Assembly: GCF_000379765.1 (NCBI RefSeq)
Contig: NZ_KB903487.1
Coordinates: 1 to 64,000, forward strand
Length of the DNA stretch: 64,000 nucleotides
Source: Flexithrix dorotheae DSM 6795
GTDB lineage: Bacteria; Bacteroidota; Bacteroidia; Cytophagales; Flammeovirgaceae
Direction: 5' to 3'
Shown here one piece after another: positions 54,687 to 64,000 of this stretch; position 1 is the first letter of the stretch, and the number at the start of each line of letters is the position of its first letter. Made by a program: the position numbers and the translations under genes. The notes beneath the pieces were generated by a model. It was not told the origin of the DNA. It made no database searches and saw nothing but the letters and a program-made list of their open reading frames with translations.

Positions 54687-55790
54687 ATGGAAGCAACAAA
54701 AACAGCAACAAACAAAACTCAGCAACGGTTAATTTCCCTTGATGCCTTCAGAGGGCTTACCATTGCAGGAATGATTATAGTAAATACACCAGGTTCATGG
54801 TCAAATGTTTACCCTCCGCTTTTACATGCGTCATGGCATGGTGTTACTCCAACTGACCTGGTATTTCCTTTCTTTGTTTTTATAATGGGAGTTTCCATTA
54901 CGCTCGCATTTACCAAACAATTAGAAGTAAATAAACCTAAGTCAGAAATAATAAAAAAATTAGTAATAAGGTCTTTAAAGATTTTTGCTTTGGGGATATT
55001 TCTGGCTCTTTTTCCAAAATTCGATTTTATGAATTTAAGAATTCCGGGTGTCCTTCAGAGAATCGCAATCTGTTATTTTGCCTGTGGGCTTTTATTTCTT
55101 CATACAGATTGGAAAACCCAGGCTAAAATTGGAGGAATAACCTTGTTGCTTTACTGGGCGGCTATGATGCTAATTCCTGTTCCGGGTGTAGGGATTGGAG
55201 TTTTAGAACCAGGAAAAAACCTGGCAGCCTATATTGATAGTCTGCTAGTTCCTGGCAGGCTATATCAGGGAAACTGGGACCCTGAAGGGTTGTTAAGTAC
55301 TTTCCCGGCTATTGTCACAGGAATTACGGGAATGTTGGCCGGACACCTGATTATTAGCAACATGGATCAAAATAAAAAAATAGTGTGGTTATTCACCTTT
55401 GGATTTCTAAGTTTTATTCTGGGGGGAATTTGGGATTGGTTCTTCCCTATAAACAAAAACCTTTGGTCAAGTTCTTATGTGTTATATTCTTCAGGCCTGG
55501 CGGGTCTTACTCTAGCCTGTTCAATTTGGTTTGTGGATGTTTTAGGATATAAAAAATGGACAAAAATAGGACTGATATTCGGAGCCAATGCCATTACTGC
55601 TTATGTATTGTCCGGAATTCTTTATACAATTTTCAATTTATTTTCTTTGCGGTCAGTTTTTTATAATGGTCTAGTGGATTTTGGAATGGATCCTAAAATG
55701 GCCTCATTGCTTTGGGCCTTGTTTTATGCATTCATGTGCTTTATCCCAGTTTGGATACTCTACCGAAAGAAAATTTATATCAAGTTGTAA
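54687..55790 (+). CDS. HGSNAT-like acyltransferase membrane protein (COG4299/DUF5009)
   Basis: About 367 residues with roughly 10 TMs. RLISLDAFRGLTIAGMIIVNTPGSW and HASWHGVTPTDLVFPFFVFIMGVSI are the family's hallmark: an acyl-acceptor His in HGVT and DLVFP. Related to human heparan-alpha-glucosaminide N-acetyltransferase, which acetylates sugars across a membrane. The ATG at 54687 begins the conserved region; a GTG 120 nt upstream gives a hydrophobic extension and is less likely. A terminator follows. Confidence 0.9.
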   Translation: MEATKTATNKTQQRLISLDAFRGLTIAGMIIVNTPGSWSNVYPPLLHASWHGVTPTDLVFPFFVFIMGVSITLAFTKQLEVNKPKSEIIKKLVIRSLKIFALGIFLALFPKFDFMNLRIPGVLQRIAICYFACGLLFLHTDWKTQAKIGGITLLLYWAAMMLIPVPGVGIGVLEPGKNLAAYIDSLLVPGRLYQGNWDPEGLLSTFPAIVTGITGMLAGHLIISNMDQNKKIVWLFTFGFLSFILGGIWDWFFPINKNLWSSSYVLYSSGLAGLTLACSIWFVDVLGYKKWTKIGLIFGANAITAYVLSGILYTIFNLFSLRSVFYNGLVDFGMDPKMASLLWALFYAFMCFIPVWILYRKKIYIKL

Positions 55791-55816
55791 TTCTATTAAT
55801 TTGATCTAAAATAATT

Positions 55817-55855
55817 AGCCTTTCTCGATAAATGGGAAAGGCTTTATTTTTATCT
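55817..55855 (+). terminator. Terminator after the acyltransferase gene
   Basis: AGCCTTTC...GAAAGGCT followed by TTATTTTTAT, 27 nt past the stop. Confidence 0.75.
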
Positions 55856-56079
55856 GCTTAGAAAGAATTTAAAATGGTTTGCAATTTTAATTAATAGAGG
55901 AAAAAGATATGGGGCAATCAATTTAGGATTGGAATGAAAAATAATCCTTTGAAAAGGCCTTTTTATTCACAAAAGAGCATTTTTTTAATTATTTTGAACC
56001 TGGAAAATATTTATCTTCCAATTTTTAATGTTGATTTAGTAGATAACCTTTAATTCGTTTTGTCAGTTTTCTAATTATA

Positions 56080-56796
56080 ATGAATCCATTCTTTAAGATA
56101 TTAATATTGGTAATTTGTCTTTCCCCATTTACTGTAAATGCACAGTGGACAGATTCCATGTACCAGGATTTCGAGTATACTACCTTTCAGAAATATGAGC
56201 CAGTACACGAGAGAATCAATTTTGAAGAAATAGATTATGCATTACTTCATGCGGCTATTTTTTATGAAACTAACCGGCAAAGAGTTTTAAATGCTCTCCC
56301 CCCTTTCAAATATTCCAAGGCATTGGAAAAAGCGGCTTTTGAACATTCCAGAGATATGGTAAAGTACAGGTTTGTAAGTCATACCAGTAAAGTAAAAGGG
56401 AAAAAGCATTTGAGTGACCGGCTAAAGCTGGTGGGATTGGAAAATATTTATGCCGGTGAAAATATTGCCTATTCTTACGCTCTTGAAATGAAAGAAGGGG
56501 AATCCTTTTATCTTCCTTCACAAAACGGGGGGTATTTCAGCCTGGAATTTAGAGGAGAGCCTATAAAAAATCATACTTATTGGAATGCTGCAAGAGCGAT
56601 GGTAACCCAATGGATGAAATCTCCAGGTCACAGGGCAAATATCGAAAACCAGAAATATGTGTTTTTGGGTTGTGGTGTTTTTCTGGATGTGCCTAAAGAT
56701 TCAGATCAACCGCCTATGTTTAAGGCTACCCAGAATTTTTCTTCTGATGATGCTGATTATTCAAAGTTTCCTGCTAAAATTAATTATCAGAAATAA
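56080..56796 (+). CDS. CAP-domain (SCP-like) secreted protein
   Basis: 238 residues. Signal peptide (ILILVICLSPFTVNAQ). CAP domain: ETNRQRVLNALPPFKYSKALEKAAFEHSRDMV, GLENIYAGENIAYSY, and MVTQWMKSPGHRANIENQKYVFLGCGVF. CAP proteins bind Ca2+ or lipids in some systems, but bacterial members are mostly unknown. It is transcribed alone. Confidence 0.92.
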   Translation: MNPFFKILILVICLSPFTVNAQWTDSMYQDFEYTTFQKYEPVHERINFEEIDYALLHAAIFYETNRQRVLNALPPFKYSKALEKAAFEHSRDMVKYRFVSHTSKVKGKKHLSDRLKLVGLENIYAGENIAYSYALEMKEGESFYLPSQNGGYFSLEFRGEPIKNHTYWNAARAMVTQWMKSPGHRANIENQKYVFLGCGVFLDVPKDSDQPPMFKATQNFSSDDADYSKFPAKINYQK

Positions 56797-56971
56797 AGCT
56801 TGTGGGACCTTTCATTCAAAGTGTGATTATACTTTCAATTTCTCCGAAATTAATGAGGCTCATATCTGATTTTGCCACAAGCATATTATTTGTGGTTTCA
56901 AGACCTTCTTATTCGGCTGTACTCACTTCCATGTCCAAATCAATTCGAGTATTTTAAACAATATCAAAAAT

Positions 56972-57592
56972 ATGAGATTTTTTACCAATGAAATTTGTTT
57001 TGACATCCTGCCTGCCCAAACTCAATATATAGAAAGTGAAAAAATGTATGTTTTGGGTAATGCTTCATTTTCGCAAATTTGGGAACATTACCAGATGGCA
57101 GTGGAAAGCAAAATAAAAGGCAAGGCTCATATGGTATTTAAGGTAAGTGATTATAAAAAAGTGATTGAGAAGCTCAAATCAAAATTTAAGCTTATTGAAG
57201 CGGCAGGAGGTCTTGTAAAAAAGGATGAGCAGTTTTTATTTATTTCCAGGTGGAAAAAGTGGGATTTACCAAAAGGAAAGGTGGAAAAAGGGGAGGAAAT
57301 TGAATTAGCGGCAGTGAGAGAAGTAAACGAAGAATGTGGTATTGAAGTAAGTCTAAATCAAAAAATTGGAGAAACCTGGCATACTTATATTCAAAAAGGA
57401 AAGGATATTTTAAAAGAGACCCATTGGTATTTGATGAATTGTGAAAATGATCAAAATGCAAAACCACAATTGGAGGAAGATATTGAAGAAATTAGATGGT
57501 TTACTGCTAATGAAGTGGAATCTGTTGCATTTAACAATACTTATGAATCAATAAAAGATATTTATAACCGATATATAAATAAGCCGGTTTAA
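56972..57592 (+). CDS. Nudix hydrolase
   Basis: 206 residues. The full Nudix box GX5EX7REUXEEXGU at 102-124: GKVEKGEEIELAAVREVNEE. An N-terminal extension of about 75 residues precedes it. Substrate class (for example ADP-ribose or nucleotide) cannot be told from the sequence. Followed by a terminator. Confidence 0.92.
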   Translation: MRFFTNEICFDILPAQTQYIESEKMYVLGNASFSQIWEHYQMAVESKIKGKAHMVFKVSDYKKVIEKLKSKFKLIEAAGGLVKKDEQFLFISRWKKWDLPKGKVEKGEEIELAAVREVNEECGIEVSLNQKIGETWHTYIQKGKDILKETHWYLMNCENDQNAKPQLEEDIEEIRWFTANEVESVAFNNTYESIKDIYNRYINKPV

Positions 57593-57636
57593 ATCCTAAA
57601 GATTGTTTCATAAGGAATTAAGCAAGCTAAATTCAG

Positions 57637-57660
57637 CCCAAAGCCATACCTTTGGGTTTT
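57637..57660 (+). terminator. Terminator after the Nudix gene
   Basis: A perfect 7-bp stem CCCAAAG-CCATAC-CTTTGGG followed by TTTT. Confidence 0.65.
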
Positions 57661-57696
57661 AAGAAAAAGTAATACCCGAAAGGATACGTGTTGGCA

Positions 57697-60060
57697 ATGA
57701 AATTTTTTAAACTTTCCAAAACCATTTTGGAATTAGCTTTTAGTATTTTTTTTACCTGTATTTTATCAAATCTGGTTTGGGGCCAATCGGAATTTCCCGT
57801 CCCTTTTCAATCGGAAGAAAATCAGCTTTTTGGTTATATCCTGCCATCGAAAAATAAAATAGTGGTAGAGCCTATTTTCCAAAAAGCCTCTCCATTTGCT
57901 GAAGGAAATGCAATTGTGAAATTGGATGGAAAATTTGGACTAATCAATAAAAAAGGAAAATACCTGATTGATTGTAAATACGATTCACTGGGCTGGGCCA
58001 ATACAGATAGCCTGCCCAAATTTTATAATGATAAAGTAGGCTTTAAACAAGGTAGTTTTTGGGGTTTGATTACGGTGAAGGGTGAAGAAGTTGTTTCTCC
58101 TCAATTCCATTCCATTAATTTTTTTGAACAACAGATTGCAAAGGTTGGGATGCTCAATAGTGACAACTGGGCCATTACCTATGGAGCAATTGCTGAAGAT
58201 GGAAGTTTTGTAATTCAACCTCAGTTTACCCAACTGGAAAGAGATGAAACAGGCCAGTTTTTTAAAACACAAATTCAAACTGAAGACCAGCGAAAAGTTG
58301 GGCTTTATTCCCTCAACGGAAAGGAATTGATTCCCTGTAAATACAATCAGTTGAAGGAGCTTGGTGACGGTATTTTTGCCGGGTTAAATGATATGCAATT
58401 GTGGGAAATCTATAATTCTAAAGGGGAGAAAATAAGTGACTTATCTTTTATTGAAGTATTTCCTTTCGAACACGGAAAAGCCATTGCAATAAAAGATTAT
58501 CGCTTTGGAATTATTGAGCCCAACGGAAATGTGTTGGTTGATTTTAGAAATAAATCAATTGTGGGCAAAAACCAGGAATTGAACATTACTCCCTTCACGC
58601 GGTTTTCCCTTGCAAAACCCTCTTCAGAAAAAGAATTGGATTTATATTGTGACAGTCTTCAAAATATTGCTCCAGATGTTTTTCAAATTTTTATGAATGG
58701 AAAAGCAGGATGGGTAAATAAAGAGAATGAACTCTTTGGCTTTGATACAAATCTTAATCTCACACATCTGGTTGACGATTTATTAATCATAAAAAGTGGA
58801 AATAAGGTTGGTGTGATTAATTCTAAATGGCAAAATATTATCCCGATAGCCTATGATAAAATCTCACTGGACAAATCAGGCTTAATTAGAGCAACAAAGC
58901 TTAATCAGCCAGAACTATTCAATACCAAAGGCGAAAATATTACCAATGGAAATTACGATTTTATTAGTGAATTTTCCAATGAGTTTTACCTGATAGAAGC
59001 AAATGGGCAGAAAATCTTTACTGATAAAAAACTGAACCCGGTGTTTTCTTTTGAAAATGCCAAACCTTTTAAGCACGATTATGCTCCTGTAGCAGAAGGC
59101 GGTCTTTTTGGTGTAATTGACAGCGATGGTAAGTGGATAATTAGTCCTTATATTGATGATATTCAGGTTATTAACCATAAATATTTTGTTTTCCATGACA
59201 ACAACGAATGGGGAACTGTTAATCCTTCGGGAATTGAGCTATACAAAAGCTCCCTGAAATATAAAGTGCTGGAAAGTGGCTGCGTAGAAATCGAAGAGAA
59301 GGGAAAGAAGGGCCTGCTTAATCAATTTGGATCACTTATGCTGGAACCAGTATACGATTCAATATCAAAACCATCGGACGATGGCATCATAAAAGTTTAC
59401 AAAAAAGGGCAGATGACTTTCATGGATATTGAGGAAAAAGATGCGCCCAACTTTAAGGCTTTTAGCGGACTTGAAGTAGACCAACAGTCGGGTGAAAAAT
59501 TATTCAGGGCCAAAATTATGAATAGTTATGGCTTTCTTGATTACTTGGGGAGAATCAGAATTTCTAACAGGTATGAAAATGTGCAGAATTTTTCCGAAAA
59601 CCTGGCCGGCTTTCAACTTAATGGTCGATGGGGCTATATTGACAAAAGAGAATCATTCGTAATCCAACCAAAATTTGAAGAAGTATATCCTTTTAAAAAG
59701 GGATTTGCTAAAATAAAGCAGGAGGGCAAGTTTGGCATTATAAATAAACAGGAAAAAAAAGTCATTGCTCCCGAATGGGATAATATTCAAAGATCAGCTT
59801 TCGGCAACTTCATTATAAAAAAAGATGGAAAATACGGAATGATTTCAAGTAAGGATTTTTCAATTCTTTACCCACGATATGAGGAAGTGCAGGATTGTGG
59901 GAATGACTATATTATTTTGCTAAGAGATGGGAAATATGGTGTGAACCAGATAAACGGTATTACCTTTATTTACCCTGAGTATCAGGAAGTTATTTTTAAT
60001 CAAATAGATAACAGTTTTTTCACCATTACCCGGAAGGCGAGCTATACACTTGCTAATTAA
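57697..60060 (+). CDS. WG-repeat protein, exported
   Basis: About 787 residues from the ATG at 57697 (a GTG at 57688 is less likely). Signal peptide (ILELAFSIFFTCILSNLVWGQ). WG repeats throughout, e.g. GKFGLINKKGKYLIDCKYDS, NGRWGYIDKRESFVIQPKFEEV, EGKFGIINKQEKKVIAPEWD: an aromatic-Gly-hydrophobic-I unit about every 45-70 residues. Such repeats fold as beta-hairpins; the protein is likely a surface or periplasmic binding scaffold. Ligand unknown. Confidence 0.9.
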   Translation: MKFFKLSKTILELAFSIFFTCILSNLVWGQSEFPVPFQSEENQLFGYILPSKNKIVVEPIFQKASPFAEGNAIVKLDGKFGLINKKGKYLIDCKYDSLGWANTDSLPKFYNDKVGFKQGSFWGLITVKGEEVVSPQFHSINFFEQQIAKVGMLNSDNWAITYGAIAEDGSFVIQPQFTQLERDETGQFFKTQIQTEDQRKVGLYSLNGKELIPCKYNQLKELGDGIFAGLNDMQLWEIYNSKGEKISDLSFIEVFPFEHGKAIAIKDYRFGIIEPNGNVLVDFRNKSIVGKNQELNITPFTRFSLAKPSSEKELDLYCDSLQNIAPDVFQIFMNGKAGWVNKENELFGFDTNLNLTHLVDDLLIIKSGNKVGVINSKWQNIIPIAYDKISLDKSGLIRATKLNQPELFNTKGENITNGNYDFISEFSNEFYLIEANGQKIFTDKKLNPVFSFENAKPFKHDYAPVAEGGLFGVIDSDGKWIISPYIDDIQVINHKYFVFHDNNEWGTVNPSGIELYKSSLKYKVLESGCVEIEEKGKKGLLNQFGSLMLEPVYDSISKPSDDGIIKVYKKGQMTFMDIEEKDAPNFKAFSGLEVDQQSGEKLFRAKIMNSYGFLDYLGRIRISNRYENVQNFSENLAGFQLNGRWGYIDKRESFVIQPKFEEVYPFKKGFAKIKQEGKFGIINKQEKKVIAPEWDNIQRSAFGNFIIKKDGKYGMISSKDFSILYPRYEEVQDCGNDYIILLRDGKYGVNQINGITFIYPEYQEVIFNQIDNSFFTITRKASYTLAN

Positions 60061-60143
60061 CGAGCCTGATTTTTTTAAATTGAAGGAAGTAAGATAGCAT
60101 TAAAGCTTGAATGCTTTTTCGCAGCCTTTAACTAAAGAATTAC

Positions 60144-60151
60144 TAACTTTG
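60144..60151 (+). promoter_or_regulatory. Probable -7 element (TAACTTTG) of ribH
   Basis: TAACTTTGCATCC matches the TAnnTTTGCA form seen at tuf and tRNA-Trp. A good -33 TTTG is not visible at the usual distance. Confidence 0.5.
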
Positions 60152-60190
60152 CATCCTTTGAATGAAACCCAAAAATATAATTAATAATAA

Positions 60191-60670
60191 ATGGCCTCTT
60201 CATTAAAAAGTTTAAGTGAATATAATAAGGAAAACCTGGCAGATATTTCCCAGAAAAAGTTTGGTATAGTCATTTCTGAATATAATGAGCAGATTACCAA
60301 TCCACTTTATCAAGGCGTGGAAGAAACACTTTTGAAAGAAGGTGCCCTAAAAGATAATATCATTAAAAGAGAAGTTCCCGGAGCTTATGAACTAAGCCTG
60401 GGTGCTCAATATATGGCCCAGCTTGAGGAAATTGATGCTGTGATTTGCCTTGGTTGTGTCATTCAGGGAGAGACCAAACATTTTGATTTTATTTGTGATG
60501 CAGTAGCTCATGGATTGACCAATGTATCGCTTAAATATAACAAACCTGTCATTTTTGGAGTATTAACACCTAACAATTTGCAACAAGCATTGGACAGAGC
60601 TGGAGGAAAACATGGGAATAAGGGGGTAGAAGCAGCTGTTGCGGCAATTAAAATGTTAAACTTTTACTAA
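60191..60670 (+). CDS. ribH: 6,7-Dimethyl-8-ribityllumazine synthase
   Basis: 159 residues. Lumazine synthase motifs: FGIVISEYNEQITNPLYQGVEETL, the substrate site VPGAYELSLGAQYMA, LGCVIQGETKHFDFICDAVAHG with catalytic His, and PVIFGVLTPNNLQQALDRAGG. Makes lumazine in riboflavin synthesis as an icosahedral or pentameric enzyme. Other rib genes are not adjacent. Confidence 0.97.
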   Translation: MASSLKSLSEYNKENLADISQKKFGIVISEYNEQITNPLYQGVEETLLKEGALKDNIIKREVPGAYELSLGAQYMAQLEEIDAVICLGCVIQGETKHFDFICDAVAHGLTNVSLKYNKPVIFGVLTPNNLQQALDRAGGKHGNKGVEAAVAAIKMLNFY

Positions 60671-60780
60671 AAAGTTTAGTCCGATAATCGGACCTAAACC
60701 TTAAATAAATAATTTCAGCCCTGATTTTTTGTTGGGCATCAATAAAATTCAAACCCTGTTGAGGGAAATTCATTAGTAAC

Positions 60781-63189
60781 ATGTGGACCTGGCTGGCAAA
60801 ATTTATTCTTAAAAACCGACTTTCCCTGATCATTGGTCTGGTGGTTTTAACAGCATTAATGGGATTTTTTGGTAGAAAAGCTGAACTATCATATGACTTT
60901 ATGAAGATAGTTCCTCCCGATGATCCTGATATGATTTATTACAGTGAATTCAATCGGGTGTTTGGAGAAGATGCCAATATGTTTGCCATAGGGATAAAAG
61001 ACAGTTCTCTTTACCAACTGGAAAAGTTTAATGCCTTTGCTGAATTCAATGATTTTATTTCAGAACAGGAAGGTATAATAGATGTAGTATCCATCCCAAA
61101 AACTTATTATCTTTTAAATAATAAGGCAGAAAAAAAGTTTGAAAGTCCAAAAATATTTAGTCAAAACCCCACTACTCAGGCAGAACTGGATAGTATTTTA
61201 AAATTTACCTTTCAGTTAAAATACTTTGAAGGGCGGCTTTTTAATCCTGAAAATTTAGCTACAGTGATCCTGATTTCAATGGATGAGAAATATCTCAATT
61301 CGAAAAGAAGGGGAAATGTGGTGGATAAAATTACCGAGGCAGGGGAGGAATTTAGTGAATCTACCGGAATCCATCTTCACTATGCTGGGCTTCCTTATGT
61401 GAGAACTTCAATTCAGTCTCAGGTAAAAAAGGAGCTTAATATGTTCCTTGTATTTTCACTGATCATTACCGGAGTAATCCTTTTTTTATTTTTCCGTTCC
61501 TTTTCTCCAGTAATATTTTCTCTCGCAGTGATAGGAATGGTGGTCATCTGGACACTTGGAACCATTGCCCTACTGGGTTACAAAATTACCATGCTTACCG
61601 GATTACTACCTCCAATTTTGGTAGTAATCGGTATTCCCAATTGTATTTACCTTTTAAATAAATACCATCAGGAATATGCTCTCCATGGCGATAAAAACAA
61701 GGCATTAAGTAGAATTATCAGGAAAATAGGTATAGTAACTTTAATTACCAATACGACTACTGCCATAGGTTTTTTCGTACTAACTTTTACTGATATAAGT
61801 GTTTTAAAAGAATTTGGAATTGTTGCTACCATCAATATCATTGGAACTTTCCTTATCAGTATTATTTTTATTCCAGCAGTATTCTCCTACCGGCCGGCAC
61901 CAGAAAGCAGGCATATCAGGCATTTAAGTTTTGAGCCGATCAACAAAATTCTGTTGTTTTTTGATAAATTAATTAATTATCATCGAGGGACAGTTTATGC
62001 TATTACCATTGTTTTGGTTTGTGTTTCATTAGTTGGTATGTGGAAAATCAGGGCAATTGCCTTTATGGTAGATGATATCCCTGAAGATAGCATCATTAGG
62101 AAGGACCTGGCTTTCTTTGAAAGTAATTTTAAGGGAATAATGCCTTTGGAGATTGTGGTAGATACCAAAAAGAAAAAGGGAATAAGAAAAAGATCAAATA
62201 TCCAAAAAGTGGAAGAACTGGAGACATATCTTTCTTCACTTCCTGAAGTTACTAACCCGGTTTCCTTAGTGAGTTTTTATAAGGCTGCCAACCAGGCCTA
62301 TTTCAATAATAATCCCAAGGATTATAAACTTCCGGCAAAGAGAGACGAAGCCTTTATTCAACGATATCTTAAAAATGCCGATCAGCAAAATGATGTTCTT
62401 AATTCATTTGTGGATACCTCTGGCCAGATTATCAGGGTTTCGATGAAAGTGGCGGATTTGGGATCAATTAAAATGGATACGCTGGTGAATCAAAAAATTC
62501 GCCCGGCCATTGATTCTATCTTTGCAGAAACAGAGAATGAAGTCCATGTTACAGGAACAACCCTGCTTTTTATAAAAGGAAATCAGTACCTGATCAGCAA
62601 CCTGAGGACCAGTATGATTATCGCATTTTTCCTAATTGCCTTAATCATGGGTACATTATTTAAAAATGTCAGGATGATTATCATTTCCCTTGTTCCTAAC
62701 ATGGTTCCATTGATAGTCACTGCCGGGTTAATGGGCTTTTTAAATGTGCCATTGAAACCAAGTACTGTTTTGGTGTTTAGTATTGCTTTTGGGATATCAG
62801 TGGATGATTCCATCCACTTTCTGGCCAAATACCGGCAGGAATTGGTGGCCCATAATTTCGATGTAGTCAAGGCAATTTCCATAAGTTTGAAAGAAACGGG
62901 AACCAGTATGATTTATACTTCAATTGTATTGTTTTTCGGTTTTGTGATTTTCGGAGCATCTGATTTTGGAGGAACAGTAGCCTTAGGCGCTTTGACCTCA
63001 ACGACTCTTTTAATCGCCATGATTACCAACCTTATTTTACTTCCTTGTTTACTCAGGTCATTCGATATCACTAAGGAAAGAATTTCTCTTCAATCATTAT
63101 TTGAGAAATATGATAATTTTTATGTGGAAGATGAAGATGAAGAAATTGATATTTCTTTAATTGAAGTGAAACCGGAAATAAAAAATTAA
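60781..63189 (+). CDS. RND-superfamily exporter (MMPL/HpnN type)
   Basis: 802 residues. Twelve TM segments in two halves (TM1 about 15-32, five TMs at about 220-365, TM7 about 410-428, five TMs at about 610-760), each half with a large periplasmic loop. The motif ISVDDSIHFLAKYRQEL in the second half and GIPNCIYLLNKYHQEYALHGDKNKAL in the first are typical of the SSD/MMPL group, which moves lipids or hopanoids. No adaptor or outer-membrane partner is adjacent. A terminator is about 130 nt downstream. Confidence 0.9.
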   Translation: MWTWLAKFILKNRLSLIIGLVVLTALMGFFGRKAELSYDFMKIVPPDDPDMIYYSEFNRVFGEDANMFAIGIKDSSLYQLEKFNAFAEFNDFISEQEGIIDVVSIPKTYYLLNNKAEKKFESPKIFSQNPTTQAELDSILKFTFQLKYFEGRLFNPENLATVILISMDEKYLNSKRRGNVVDKITEAGEEFSESTGIHLHYAGLPYVRTSIQSQVKKELNMFLVFSLIITGVILFLFFRSFSPVIFSLAVIGMVVIWTLGTIALLGYKITMLTGLLPPILVVIGIPNCIYLLNKYHQEYALHGDKNKALSRIIRKIGIVTLITNTTTAIGFFVLTFTDISVLKEFGIVATINIIGTFLISIIFIPAVFSYRPAPESRHIRHLSFEPINKILLFFDKLINYHRGTVYAITIVLVCVSLVGMWKIRAIAFMVDDIPEDSIIRKDLAFFESNFKGIMPLEIVVDTKKKKGIRKRSNIQKVEELETYLSSLPEVTNPVSLVSFYKAANQAYFNNNPKDYKLPAKRDEAFIQRYLKNADQQNDVLNSFVDTSGQIIRVSMKVADLGSIKMDTLVNQKIRPAIDSIFAETENEVHVTGTTLLFIKGNQYLISNLRTSMIIAFFLIALIMGTLFKNVRMIIISLVPNMVPLIVTAGLMGFLNVPLKPSTVLVFSIAFGISVDDSIHFLAKYRQELVAHNFDVVKAISISLKETGTSMIYTSIVLFFGFVIFGASDFGGTVALGALTSTTLLIAMITNLILLPCLLRSFDITKERISLQSLFEKYDNFYVEDEDEEIDISLIEVKPEIKN

Positions 63190-63250
63190 CCTTAGGAAAA
63201 CATAATTCTATTTGTATTTATTTTTTGATCTGATAACTTTAAAGGAATTA

Positions 63251-63344
63251 TATAAGTGCTAGGACAGAAAAAAATACCATATAATTTGTAACCCGTAGCG
63301 AAATTCTGGCACTTATAAAGGTGGAATTTAATTTCACCTTTTTT
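63251..63344 (+). promoter_or_regulatory. Structured leader plus terminator upstream of terC (riboswitch-like)
   Basis: A perfect 9-bp stem TATAAGTGC/GCACTTATA (63251-63259 / 63309-63317), a 5-nt bulge, then CAGAA/TTCTG (63265-63269 / 63304-63308), enclose a 34-nt loop containing ACCCGTAGCGAAA. Directly after it comes the intrinsic terminator AAAGGTG...CACCTTT-TTT (63317-63344), 37 nt before the terC ATG. The order 'stem domain, terminator, gene' is that of a transcriptional riboswitch. It lacks the GGGGAGUA motif of the known Mn2+ (yybP-ykoY) riboswitch that controls other terC genes. The loop also contains TATAATTTG, so a promoter there cannot be excluded. Confidence 0.5.
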
Positions 63345-63381
63345 CATTAGAAATGATAACTAACCTGAAAAAACAAACAAC

Positions 63382-64000
63382 ATGATTGAAAATATCCTAA
63401 CCCTGTTAATGCTGGTTTTGCTTCAGGCAGTTCTTGGCCTTGATAATTTGTTATATATTTCCCTGGAATCTCAAAGAGTGGCCAAAGAGAAACAGGCATT
63501 TGTTAGAAAGATGGGCATAGGGGTGGCAATGATCCTTAGAATTGGGTTATTATTCGTGCTTATCTCCGTAATAGAATATTTTCAGGATCCATTCTTAAAA
63601 TTCGATATTCCCGATATTTTATCTGCTAAAATGAATGTCCACAGCCTTATTGTGCTGATTGGTGGCATTTTTATTCTTTATACCGCAACAAAGGAAATTA
63701 TCCATATGCTAAGTCTTGAAGAGGCTGATCATGGAAAAAAGAAAGAAGCTTCTGTAAATACCATTATATTCTGGATAATATTAATGAATATCGTTTTCTC
63801 TTTCGATTCCATCCTTAGTGCCATGGCACTCACTAAAGTTTTCTGGGTAATGGCTACAGCCATAATCATAGGAGGTTTACTGATGATTTGGCTATCGGGT
63901 ACAGTTTCTACATTCTTGCAAAAAAACAGAATGTATGAAGTGCTTGGGTTATTTATTCTTTTTATTGTCGGTATTATGTTATTAACAGAAGGTGGTCATT
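63382..64000 (+). CDS. TerC-family membrane protein, 5' part (runs off window)
   Basis: The first 206 codons. LLQAVLGLDNLLYISLESQRV has the family's first conserved acidic motif (GxDN), and LMNIVFSFDSILSAMALTK the second (FxxDS). Six or more TMs are visible. TerC proteins act in Mn2+ efflux or tellurite resistance; the Asp residues likely bind metal. Start at ATG 63382. Confidence 0.88.
   Translation, partial: MIENILTLLMLVLLQAVLGLDNLLYISLESQRVAKEKQAFVRKMGIGVAMILRIGLLFVLISVIEYFQDPFLKFDIPDILSAKMNVHSLIVLIGGIFILYTATKEIIHMLSLEEADHGKKKEASVNTIIFWIILMNIVFSFDSILSAMALTKVFWVMATAIIIGGLLMIWLSGTVSTFLQKNRMYEVLGLFILFIVGIMLLTEGGH

Noticed and set aside
63251-63344. yybP-ykoY Mn2+ riboswitch before terC
   Set aside because: The characteristic GGGGAGUA loop and second conserved loop are not present, so the known family is not supported; kept as an unknown structured leader.

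Overview
This 64 kb window reads as chromosomal DNA of a member of the Bacteroidota, most likely a gliding, marine-type Cytophagales bacterium. The DNA is AT-rich. Starts rarely have Shine-Dalgarno sequences. The clearest promoters carry the Bacteroidota -33 TTTG / -7 TAnnTTTG elements. It also encodes Bacteroidota-type proteins: gliding lipoprotein GldH, the Bat aerotolerance operon, DUF1573, DUF2911, and a DnaQ-like exonuclease fused to GIY-YIG. The genus is inference; no search was possible.

Left part, 1-14 kb, almost all minus strand. The edge holds one end of an IS21-type insertion sequence that has cut into a small membrane-protein gene. Then come an RDD protein, a PQQ-propeller lipoprotein, a DUF2911/TPR protein, a small membrane protein, an S41 peptidase, a trypsin-like protein, an M16 zinc peptidase, and a YbbA/YbbP-type ABC system divergent from a TesA-like lipase. 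This part is rich in non-coding repeats: a 386-bp segment closed by inverted repeats, 72-bp direct repeats on both sides of the trypsin-like gene, and a MITE-like element of about 200 bp.

Middle, 15-36 kb. A tRNA-Arg, a conserved protein of unknown function, a GbsR-type regulator, DUF1573, a RecD-like helicase and kynureninase lead into the core information-processing block tRNA-Tyr/Gly/Thr-tuf and tRNA-Trp-secE-nusG-rplK-rplA-rplJ-rplL. That block ends in a strong terminator after rplL, and rpoB/rpoC do not follow. Next is the complete Bat operon (moxR, DUF58, membrane protein, batA, dinB-like, batB, batC, batD, batE), all on the plus strand, with a DinB-like gene inside it, then a DoxX-like gene.

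Right part, 36-64 kb. It contains guaB, a small basic protein, exonuclease/GIY-YIG, an outer-membrane protein, a fused oligopeptide-type ABC ATPase, ricT-gldH, a HAMP/GAF sensor, a DASS transporter-histidine kinase-response regulator operon, an alpha/beta hydrolase, surface proteins (LVIVD repeats, CAP domain, WG repeats), an HGSNAT-like acyltransferase, a Nudix hydrolase, ribH, an RND exporter and the start of a terC gene. The terC gene has a riboswitch-like leader: a closed stem structure followed directly by an intrinsic terminator.

Most of the window is ordinary chromosome. The parts most worth a second look are the repeat-flanked protease cassette, the terC leader, the transporter-kinase-regulator operon, the missing rpoBC, and the intergenic elements. 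All assignments come from reading sequence motifs by eye; no search or folding program was run.
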